A DNA stretch of 64,000 bases from assembly GCA_025765595.1 (NCBI GenBank), contig JAIVFH010000008.1:248001-312000 (forward strand). Reading direction: 5' to 3'. Position numbers and translations under genes: made by a program. The notes under the pieces are model-generated. The model did no database searches and was not told the DNA's origin. It saw only the letters and a list, made by a program, of their open reading frames with translations. This document shows, piece after piece, positions 55,622 through 64,000 of this stretch. The DNA is from Obelidium mucronatum (lineage: Eukaryota; Chytridiomycota; Chytridiomycetes; Chytridiales; Chytriomycetaceae). Positions within the stretch are counted from its first letter, which is position 1; each line of letters opens with the position of its first letter.

Positions 55622-56912
55622 TCAACTCATGGCAGTCAAGAAAGAAGTATTATTGGGAGAAATGAAAGCAACAGAGCCCGCACAAGATTGACCTGGCGGG
55701 GATACATTCTGGGAATTACCGACTTCCTCATCCCTCTTGGTTTGCCTAAAAAAAAAGAAACAAAAATTACTGAGCCTTTCGATGCCTTTCGATAAAAAAA
55801 AACAAAGCTGAACGTGGGGAAGGAAAAAACGATACTGAACTGAGCCAAACCAACAAGCCGACTCTTCTCCAACAACACAAAATGCCACACAAACTTCACA
55901 AACTGCAACAAGACACAAATCGCAAGCACCATCATCACCCACACCAAACACATTTGATCCACCAAAGACCCAATCGGCGGAGCCACAGGCATAGAATTCC
56001 TCATTGACGGCAACGCGAAAAGCAAGGCGACATGGAACCCTACTGTCGGGGGTTCCGGCCGTTTATCAAATAGATATATACTTGCAGTGTACACTGCAGA
56101 CGCGACGCCCAAGGCCCACATTGTTATCGTGATTAGCATTGCAAATGATTTGACGCTGTCGCTTCGAGAGATGTTGGCGAGTCCCAAGACTTCAGTATGT
56201 TGTTGTTGTTCTTGTGTTTCAGTTGTAGTAGTATCCAAAACAACGTATTCTACGTTGAATCCATTAGGGATCCCAGAAAGCGTCAAACGGATGGGAAGCG
56301 GTAACAAGGTTTCATTTCCACTGGACGACGACGACTTGTAATTATAAGTCCCTTGAACGAGAAAATAGCCTGCAAAGCTATCGAAGGGGTATTGGTTGAA
56401 ATCGCCATCAATCAGAATTGTTCCAGTTTGTGGGATTAGTAGAGACCCGCTGGGGAAGGAGAACTTTTGGGTTGTGCTTGCAAAGTTGAGGTCGTATTTC
56501 GTTTGATGGAAGATTCCTTTTGCTCGGCCGAGTAAATCTAAATGTGTGTGTGTGTTTTTTTGGTTTGGCATAATTCAATCTTTCACTTTGACAGTGTTTT
56601 TGGTTGTTTCGTTTATCCACAAATACCTCCGCCCAATTGGAACATATAAGTTACTTTCATGAATTGATTCGGAACATCGATGGAATTAACGAACGCAGTT
56701 ATATCCAAATAGTCTACTGTAGCATTGTCATAGACAGCAGCCGAAGAAACAAAGTAGTTTGCTCTCCCTTTGGCGCTTGCATGTGCATTCACTCCGACCA
56801 GGATAAGAGATACAATGACAAGAACAGCGGATATCGATATGCTGAGGAAGACTCGAATCAATCTTGGTCGAGGGATGAAGCTGGAGATGTGTATGAGGTT
56901 CGGCAATTTCAT
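55622..56912 (-). CDS. DUF4436-like membrane protein, copy 1
   Basis: The start is MKLPNLIHISSFIPRPRLIR at 56912. A signal-anchor follows (VFLSISISAVLVIVSLILVG), then a luminal or extracellular beta-rich region (NQYPFDSFAGYFLVQG, IRLTLSGIPNGFNVEYVVLD) and three further membrane segments (MLITITMWALGVASAVYTAS, VGFHVALLFALPSMRNSMPV, MCLVWVMMVLAICVLLQFVK). The PxxRNxMPxAPPIGSxxD block is characteristic of the DUF4436 family as I know it; its function is unknown. The last exon could be read in either of two frames, ending at 55636 or, with a hydrophilic tail, at 55622. A close copy follows upstream on the same strand. Confidence 0.7.
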
Positions 56913-56964
56913 GTTTTTTTTATTTTTTTTATTTTGAACACAGGCACAACCCACTTCATAACGG

Positions 56965-56996
<32 letters not shown>
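56965..56996. repeat. Poly-A tract (about 31 nt)
   Basis: Uninterrupted A run between the start of DUF4436 copy 1 and the 3' end of copy 2. Similar tracts lie at 47503-47536, 48304-48334 and 49621-49640. Confidence 0.9.
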
Positions 56997-57859
56997 CAGC
57001 TTTCTCATCTAAACTTTAGCGGCCAAGAAGGGAATGCTGACTTCAGTGGCATGAGAACTATCGCTACTACTGGCTGGAGCAGGTGCAGGAGCAGGTGGAG
57101 CTGACTCCTTCTTCTTCAATCTGCAACAAAAATACAGAGGATAAATACAATGCAATAATGCGTGATTAAAATAGATGGACGCAGGAATACAAAGAAAAAA
57201 AAACTCAACTCAGCCACGGCAGCAGCCTTCTCTCCCAACACGAAATGCCACACAAACTTCACAAACTGCAACAAAACACAAATCGCAAGCAACATCATAA
57301 CCCACACCAAACACATTTGATCAATCAAAGACCCAATAGGCGGAGCCACCGGCATGGAATTCCTCACAGACGGCATCGCAAACAACAAGGCAACATGGAA
57401 TCCAACCGTCGGGGGTTCCGGTCGCTTGTCAAACAGATACAAACTCATCGTGTAAATCGCCGCCGCTTACACCCAAGGCCCACATTGTAATCGTAATCAA
57501 CATTGCAAACGTCTTTACGCTATCGCTTCTTGAAATACTCGCGATTCCATAGACTTCCGTGTGTGGGATGTCAGAGTCCGCGTCGGTGGCAGTGTATTCA
57601 ATTTTGAAGCCGTTGGGGACACCCTGCCAGCGTCAAACGGATGGGGAGAAGTTTCTTGTCACTGCCAAAAGTTCCCTGGAGAAGAAAGTATCCGTCAAAG
57701 CTGTCGAAAGGGTATTGGTTAAAATCGCCGTCGATAAAGATGGTTCCGGTTTGTGGGAGCAGGGCGGATCCTTTGGCGAAGGAAAACTTGTGGGTTGTGC
57801 TTGAAAAGTTGATGTCGTATTTCGTTTCGGGGAAGGTGCCTTTGGCTTCGCTGAGTAAA

Positions 57860-57869
57860 TCTGTGTGTG

Positions 57870-57900
<31 letters not shown>
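57860..57900. repeat. (GT)n microsatellite at the intron acceptor of DUF4436 copy 2
   Basis: About 20 GT units interrupted once by GGTA. A shorter GT tract occupies the same place in copy 1 (56539-56555). Confidence 0.9.
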
Positions 57901-57919
57901 AGTTATAAAAGGGAATTGA

Positions 57920-57927
57920 TTAAAAAA
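57920..57927. repeat. hAT target-site duplication, left copy
   Basis: TTAAAAAA directly before the left terminal inverted repeat; identical to 60876-60883. Confidence 0.9.
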
Positions 57928-60875
57928 CAGCGTTAGGAATTCGTGAGTTTTTTTCATGACTTGGACATTTCATGAGAAGAAAAAGTCATGAAAAAAAAAT
58001 TTCTTTGAAATCATGAGAAGAAAAAGTCATGAAAAAAATTTTTCTTTGAAATCATGAGAAATTGCTTTTCATGAGCTGCAGTTTCACGAGTTAGTCATGG
58101 CCACCAATAATTGTTTATTGACTATTTAACTATTCAGCATCCACAACACGAGTTTCATTGAACTCTTGCTTACTAATGTGGGAATAATTGCCTCTCATGA
58201 AATTCATAAAATCGCGATTCATTCTCAACACAACCAATTTTTCCAACTCTCCGACACCAAGAAGGGAATTTCCCTTGGTTAAAATGTTGTTTGCACAAGA
58301 GAGCATGCGTTCACAGTATGATTCAGCTGGCAATGCACCAATCTGGCCTCGAGAACAAGAAGCCATCAGGGGAAGAAATCCGTACTTCTTATGCTCTGGG
58401 TCCAGTTGCTGGATGTGGCGATACACAACTCCCATATCAACAAACATCAAATCATCAACCCAATCCAATGGACCTGCTTGAAGAGTTGGAAAGAGTTTAT
58501 GCCAGTCGATTTTAAGTTTCCCCCAATTTTTGAACACATTTTTGAATTCTTTTACTGCGGCGGCATGGTCAAATGTGAATTGAGCAATGGATTCATCAAT
58601 CTCCTCATCTGATGAAGATAATGACTCATCCTCATCCCAAACAGAATGACCATAGACAATGCCAGAGACAATTAGCTGAGTTGGTTCAGTTTTTCTAGTT
58701 TTGGTTCGCGCTTGAAATACAGGAGTGCGGGCGGGAACATGTTCCTCAAACTCGTATTTGGACCATTGGTAGGAGAATTTGATGTATTCCTCTTGCAACA
58801 ACGCAGTTGCTTTAGAGACTTCGCTCATAGTGAGGTGGATACACGGCACAGTACGAAGGTCAAGAAGGGTTGCAAGGAGAAGCCTATCACTGTTTTTGAT
58901 AGATAGATTCTGAATCGATTCTGTGGCATTTCCACAGAATCGCCGCTCAAGCTCAAGAATTGCTCTTTCACGGCAAGTTTTCCCCACGACAGATAAGTCT
59001 GCCACAGGAATATCAACACGAGGAAGTTGGTAGTCAAGACCTATTGCAGCACGATCAATTACTTTAAGAGTGTCAGCGCGTAGGGCATTTGAGGTGAGTT
59101 GAACAATGAGATTGCGGTAGGCACCGCAATAGTGTTCTTCAGTTTGAGCCAAGTGAGTCGTGACTCTAGTACAGTTTAGAATTGCTTCAAACTCTGCAAT
59201 TTCGTTCCACTGGTGGCCAAGAATTGTGGGACATGGATCTTGCTTGTCTTGAGGCAAAGCCATCACATAACAAAGTCCCTTATTGACACGCAGGACAGAC
59301 TGGATCAATGTATGGGCACTTGCAACACGAGTAGTATTCAAGTCCACCTTCATTCGAACCTGCGGAACATCTCCCAGCTTTTCACAAGTCTCAAAGAGTG
59401 TTTCACGGCGTTTCTCGAAATTGAAATGGGAAGCAACACTGTGCACAAGTTTCACAAGCTTTACACCGTCAGGAAATGGATTGACAGGCTTCTTGTCATG
59501 TGAACGAATCAAACTTCCAATGGCTGAGCGTCCAATCTTGTCACCGTCATGCATCAAACAAGCTTCCTCTTCAATATCAAGGAGTCCAGCAACTCCCAAC
59601 GCAGCTCGATCCTGAATCATGGACGAAACAGTGTCTTGAAACTTGAATCCGGTGCGCTCCTTGAACAAGAGTTCCACCTTGCTGGCAACAGATTCATTGG
59701 TGTTTACCAAAGAAGCACTGAATGCAATAGAGATGACATGATTGCAGGAAAAGTTTGGATCCACAAATTGAATTCCCATTGCCTGGAACTTCATTCGATT
59801 ATCCAGGGTACCACCGTCGTGGAGAAACTGGGCGTATTGATTTCCGTGGGCTTGTTGGTGCTTCTTCTTCAACATGAATCTGATTGAAAGAGTGTTACTA
59901 AGTCAAACAGTAAAGAAGGATAAATATTCTCAGTGAGCCTTACCGCAGAAACATCAAAAACACTTCAAACTCTGCATCAACCCAAGCTTTCAAAGATTTG
60001 CTGGTAAGAACTGGAGGTTCGTCAGGATATACCAACTTTACGAAGATGTCACGAAACAGCGGGTCTTCAAATGTGGACTTTGAGACTTGAGTCGGACTAT
60101 AACAATAGAACTTGATAGTAGCAGAGATATAACTTGCAGCATTGTCGGCAACATTGAAAGATGAGCTCTTTTTCAGTGAAGTTGGTTTTGGCACAGGAGT
60201 GGTTGACAGAGTGAAATCCAGCTGCTGATTTACTTTTGCATTAGCTGCAGCATTAAAACGCCTGTTTGCTTCTTGTGCAACGGAAGTAGTGGAATGGAAT
60301 TTCTGCATGTGCTTGATTGCGGCAGAGGTCACCCAAGAGCTTGTTGAATCCTTTGGCTTGCTCCGAGAAAGCTTCAGCAGGATATTGCAGTTGTCTTCCT
60401 TGCAGATATGCGTGAACTCCTTGTCATATTCCGGGTGGCCTGGTTTGAGTCTCTTGACAGAAGTCCACACATCAGAGCTTTGAAGTCGCTTTCGTGGAGT
60501 ATTATGCCCACAAAGATGGGAGAATTCCTAATTGACTTGGTCAATTGAAGGAAAAGAATCAATAGCAGTGGAGTTCCTTTACCAGATGTGATGGAGGCAT
60601 GTTCTCCTTCATTATGATTTTAGTCTAGTTAATATTGCTTTATTTATATGAATTCTGTTTAATTTCAGAGCTTGTTAGCTTGGAAGACTTATTACCAAAA
60701 TTGTAGACTAGTTTCATGAATTGACTCACAATTCTCACAAACAAACAAGCTCATGACTGCCTGTTAATTTCCACCTCATGAAACAAGGAAACTCATGAAA
60801 GTGTGCAGTCATGACTTGCCATTTCACAAACTTTTCTCAAATCTAAATGAAATTTTTCATGAATTCCCAACACTG
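57928..60875 (-). mobile_element. Complete hAT transposon
   Basis: 2,948 bp. Ends are CAGCGTTAGGAATTCGTGA (left) and, in reverse complement, CAGTGTTGGGAATTCATGA (right), 16 of 19 identical and beginning CAG-GTT as in hAT elements. It is flanked by an exact 8-bp duplication TTAAAAAA. Both subterminal regions carry many TCATGA palindromes (7 within 160 bp on the left, 6 within 170 bp on the right). It encodes one intact transposase. It lies in the first intron of DUF4436 copy 2, with the transposase on the same strand as the host gene. Confidence 0.95.
58130..60612 (-). CDS. hAT transposase with BED zinc finger
   Basis: Three exons (60583-60612, 59944-60527, 58130-59879) join to 787 residues without stops. 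The BED-type finger is at about residues 25-80: VWTSVKRL, then CKEDNC and HMQKFH as the CxxxxC...HxxxxH ligands. The RNase H-like catalytic region is in the middle. The C-terminal dimerisation region reads FLPLMASCSRGQIGALPAES, YCERMLSCANNILTKGNSLL and VLRMNRDFMNFM, matching hAT C-terminal domains (P.S...ER.FS...). The enzyme would bind the element ends and catalyse cut-and-paste transposition. With intact frame, matching TIRs and perfect target duplication, it may still be active. Confidence 0.92.
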
Positions 60876-60883
60876 TTAAAAAA
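60876..60883. repeat. hAT target-site duplication, right copy
   Basis: TTAAAAAA directly after the right terminal inverted repeat. Confidence 0.9.
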
Positions 60884-61201
60884 CATGGCAGTGTTGAAAA
60901 CACGTTTTTTAAAAGTTAGTCATCTACACAAACCTCCGCCAAGCGAAAAGAAGTAATTGACCTTCATGAGTTGGTTAGGAACATCAACGGAACTGACCAC
61001 GGCAGTAACGTCGAGGTAATCCTCGAGATTCTCGTCAAAGACTGCAGGCGAAGACACTGAATAGTTTGCCTTTCCCTCAGCATTCTTTTGTGCTGTAGTT
61101 CCAATGACTGACAGGGAGATGATGACAATAATCAGGGACACTGCAATGTAGGCAATGAAGCGGATCACTCTTGCGCGGGGAAGGAAGCTTGGAGAACGCA
61201 T

Positions 61202-61526
61202 CTGACAACGTTTTTTTTTGGATCTGGAAATTGAAAAAAGTTCAGCAACTGAGACGGCTCAGGCCACAAATGAAATCTCCAAATTAAATTTTTTATCCAT
61301 GCACCTCACCCAATGCACTTTCTTCAAGAACGACAAGACGCAAAATTATTTTTTCACTCGAGCATCTACAGGCTGGTGGTGACACGTCACAGCTTATGAG
61401 ATCGAGCAAGGGTTCGATCGCAGGACTCTCAAAGAATATAGAAGTCGGCATTAAAAATAAAGAAGTCTGCATTTTCAGTTAAAAGGCATCCGTTAACACA
61501 AAATAAAACAAGTGTCAAGATATTTA
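61202..61526. other. Intergenic, no gene seen
   Basis: About 325 bp between the start of DUF4436 copy 2 and the 3' end of the homeodomain-like gene. No repeats or coding signal recognised. Confidence 0.5.
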
Positions 61527-63124
61527 TTACTGCAGTCTCGTGTTCTCATTGCAGTTTGGGCAATATGACTTGTCCCCTAATTCAAAAGCACCACCGCAAA
61601 ACCCGTGTAAAAAGCCGTCACATCCATCGCATCTATCTTGAATCTCATAATCCCCCATCTCACAATCCGGATTCATACAATACCCCTGAAGAAGTTCCTC
61701 CCCATTGGCTTCATGCGAATCTTGCAATGAATTCCAGTTCATCACTTCCTCCTCCTCATCATCCTCTTCGTTGCCCTCTTCTTCACTCTCGCTCATATCA
61801 TCAGAATCACAGGCCTGAACTCTAATACGCTCGAACCCAGACAATAGTTGGTTTACAACTGTGAGGGACATTGCAGGCAAATCAAATTGTTCAGAATCGA
61901 TACCAGCCGGAAGATTCAACAGCAAAATTCTTCTTGATCGCAGGTGCTTGATTGGCAGACGTGTGAAGCTCGTTTGTAGCTCTTGGTTGATTTTGGCTTT
62001 CAACCTTTGACGGATCCAGAACTTCTTGTCCCCAAGGCTCTTTGGCACAATCTTTGAGTTGCCTTGCGTAACTCCTTGGCCAAGAACAACACGATCAGCA
62101 ATGATGCCACGTGCCTGGGTTGCTTTTGTCACAAAATCCATGGCTGGAAGGTTGTTGTATATTCGAACCAATTCGCGAGAGGCTGGACCTGAGTAAGCAA
62201 TATGAGCAAACTGTTTCGGAGGGAAAAAGCGATGCAAACCTGAAGTGTTCACAACAATGTTGTTGAAGTCGTCTTGTATAATAGTTGTATTTAAACCCAA
62301 CGCTTCGTATCCATTGAGAGCCGATCGCAGGTGCCTGTTTGAAACATCCAGAATCAAAGCACGGTTTTCGTTGATTGAAGCGGAAGGCATCTTCACAAGT
62401 TCTTCAATCGACTTGGTGCTGATTTCAAACGCTTGTTCCGCCTCTTTCCAACGAATGGCATCGGCTCTGATTGCAGCGATTTCAAGATCATATAGAGCCT
62501 TGTTATGAGCAGAGTTTTCGCGGGTGTTCTTCTTGAAGGCTTTCGGGTTGCGTTCTATTCACTTGCATGAGTCTATTGGGTAATAAAAAATAGGTATTAC
62601 TTTTGATTGCTCGAGCCGCTAATTGATACAGCACATTATCCATTGAAAGCTTCTTTTTTCCATGGAAGGATCTTCTTAACGCTTGTTGGTTGAACATTGA
62701 GAGTTCTGGCAAGATCTCTGGCAATGACGAAGGGGTGCTCAGGCTTATATTGTTACGCGCATTTTCGCCAGTTGGCTGCTGTGTCCCCGTATGTTCAGTT
62801 GCAACCCCAGTTAATGTTGATGAACTTGAACTTGAGTTTGAAGGGGTCGAAACAGTAGCATCTGTTGCCGAGGCCGCTTTCTTTGACTTCAAGGTCTCTC
62901 GCTGAAACCAGTTGTATATTTTCTTTCGATCTTGAGCACATGCAATTGCAAGGTTATCCAATTCGCTGCCATGCGTTTTTATGGATCCACGCACACCGGC
63001 TTTGAAGGCCTCTTCCAACCGCTGTCGTTGTTCTGGAGTTGGATGCCACTAAAAATTAAGACTATTTGCTGAGCCTATTGAAACACAGCTTGCCGGTGTT
63101 GGGACTCACTGCTGTTGGTGACAT
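61527..63124 (-). CDS. Homeodomain-like protein with C-terminal zinc finger
   Basis: Three exons (63110-63124, 62601-63048, 61527-62554) join to 496 residues. The first exon encodes only MSPTA. Residues 6-65 resemble a homeodomain or related three-helix fold: WHPTPEQRQRLEEAFKAG, LAIACAQDRKKIYNWFQRET (compare helix 3 KIxxWFQN). A Ser/Thr-rich linker, a helical region (HNKALYDLEIAAIRADAIRW) and a conserved-looking middle part follow. Then comes an acidic stretch (SESEEEGNEEDDEEEE) and a C-terminal PHD-like finger, CMNPDC...CDGCDGFLHGFC...CPNC. A nuclear DNA- or chromatin-binding role is inferred. It starts 36 bp after the stop of the upstream gene on the same strand; this tight pairing suggests that both belong to one mobile element, which I cannot prove. 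Confidence 0.65.
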
Positions 63125-63160
63125 TTAAAATTTACTAATTACGTTTTCGGACACCTGCTA

Positions 63161-64000
63161 TTAAAACTGTTTACAGACACCAGCTGCCACACGCAGCTTT
63201 TTGAAAATTTCGACATGGGTTCCAGCTTCCCAAGCTTTCTCCACTTCATCCAGTTTCTTCAACACAGTTTCATTGGTACTTGCCAACTTCAGTAAGATCT
63301 CCTTTGCTTCATTTAACATTGAATGCTCAACACGTTCTCCCTTCTGCATGATTCGAAAAGCTGTTGGTTCAAACCATTCAGGCATATCTTCTGCATTCCC
63401 ACACATCTCCCTGATACGCATCCAAAAGGTCTGTTTCCGTTCCATAAAATAGCCAACCATTGCTTCCAAATCCATTTTGATCCAAAACAGATCCTCAACG
63501 CTTTTCCACGATGCAATTGATGCATTAATGCGAGCATCCTCAACAGAAATCTTAGAAAACACGTCTTTGAAAGTCAAAAGCCCAGAACCCTCAGGTGAAA
63601 TCAAGCTTGCTTCAGTATCTTCAAAGTTGTCACCTTCAGAGCCAGAGTCGCTGTCACTTTGCTGTAAGTTTGCATCCACCAACTCAGTTGTATCAGGAAC
63701 TTCAAATCGTGAAACGTCATTATACATGCCAATTAATACTTTGAGTTTTTCTGTATCTGTTTTGTTGGCTCGGCGCAGTGAACTGACAATTGATGTTCCT
63801 CCAGCCCCCTTTTTACGATGGATTAACTTGTCGCGCAAGCGAATCGAATGTGCAATATCAATAGCCGAGGTGAGCAAGGCTTCATGCCTGTGATTTTTTG
63901 AATCTTGGGAGTTGGAAGCACTTGTCTGGTTTGTGGATGTGGCAAGCAAGATCCGCTTTCGACGGTCTTCAAAGTTGGACTGGAGGACAGATTCATACAA
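63161..64000 (-). CDS. Large protein, C-terminal part only (possible KDZ-type transposase end)
   Basis: An open frame of 279 codons runs off the window edge and stops at 63161. It contains an acidic segment (DSDSGSEGDNFEDTE) and a helical C-terminus with SIASWKSVEDLFW, ERKQTFWMRIREM and EWFEPTAFRIMQKGERVEHS. The composition and the neighbouring homeodomain/PHD-like gene are reminiscent of Kyakuja-Dileera-Zisupton elements, which are common in chytrids. No catalytic region is within the window, so this is a weak guess. Confidence 0.45.
   Translation of the reverse strand: MYESVLQSNFEDRRKRILLATSTNQTSASNSQDSKNHRHEALLTSAIDIAHSIRLRDKLIHRKKGAGGTSIVSSLRRANKTDTEKLKVLIGMYNDVSRFEVPDTTELVDANLQQSDSDSGSEGDNFEDTEASLISPEGSGLLTFKDVFSKISVEDARINASIASWKSVEDLFWIKMDLEAMVGYFMERKQTFWMRIREMCGNAEDMPEWFEPTAFRIMQKGERVEHSMLNEAKEILLKLASTNETVLKKLDEVEKAWEAGTHVEIFKKLRVAAGVCKQF

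Larger units (their letters stand above)
57010..61201 (-). pseudogene. DUF4436-like membrane protein, copy 2, interrupted by a hAT element and two frameshifts
   Basis: Exon 1 (60933-61201) encodes MRSPSFLPRARVIRFIAYIA and ends YFFSLGGG with a GTTTGT donor. The next exon begins at about 57860 (DLLSEAKGTFPETKYDINFS), so intron 1 spans 3.07 kb and contains the hAT transposon. The protein parallels copy 1 throughout. Two one-base gains break the frame: GGCAGGGTGTCC near 57625 (removing one G restores LAGVPNGFKIEYTATDAD) and GTGTAAGCGG near 57467 (removing one A restores GVAAAIYTMSLYLFDKRPEP). The C-terminal tail is Ala/Pro-rich and ends SIPFLAAKV. Confidence 0.7.

Overview
The window looks like nuclear DNA of a zoosporic (chytrid-like) fungus. 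Genes carry many short GT-AG introns (about 45-120 bp). There are fungal families (fungalysin M36, NTE1, HOM2, a PPN1-like phosphatase, Ysc84-type SYLF-SH3) beside genes that Dikarya usually lack: a TMEM216-type ciliary transition-zone protein and a KNTC1/ROD kinetochore protein. Exon boundaries were worked out by hand from splice sites and reading-frame continuity. For most genes the joined exons sum to a multiple of three. Exon edges may be off by 1-2 bases.

Layout. 1-7 kb is an accessory, repeat-rich end: a GH18-like fragment, a 1.2-kb element with imperfect terminal inverted repeats, and a seven-exon gene of unknown function with one in-frame stop and a repeat-filled intron. 7-15.6 kb holds an F-box/ankyrin-like gene, two paralogous CRAL-TRIO genes flanking a BTB-TLDc gene, an alpha/beta hydrolase and the TMEM216-like gene. 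15.6-25.4 kb is a tail-to-tail inverted duplication of NTE1. Some domains of the two copies are nearly identical and others strongly diverged, and both copies carry one-base frameshifts. 25.7-29.3 kb holds a flavin monooxygenase and a PPN1-like phosphodiesterase with two frameshifts. 29.6-38.5 kb is one long gene for KNTC1/ROD. 38.6-49.5 kb holds a membrane protein, a calpain without its catalytic cysteine, a GPI-type surface protein, TBCB, a SYLF-SH3 protein, the Golgi pH regulator and ribosomal protein eL39. 49.6-52.3 kb is HOM2, whose 1.5-kb second intron is filled by about 40 short GC-rich hairpins. 52.9-55.4 kb is a secreted fungalysin. 55.6-61.2 kb is a tandem pair of DUF4436-like membrane genes; the second carries a complete hAT transposon in its first intron with a perfect 8-bp target duplication. 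61.5-64 kb holds a homeodomain-like/zinc-finger protein and the end of a large unidentified protein.

The most interesting feature is the family of C-GNA-G triloop hairpins. They fill the HOM2 intron, and I found single copies in introns of three other genes. Outer base pairs vary in a compensatory way, which suggests that pairing itself is conserved. The NTE1 inverted pair with its conversion-like mosaic is the second main finding.
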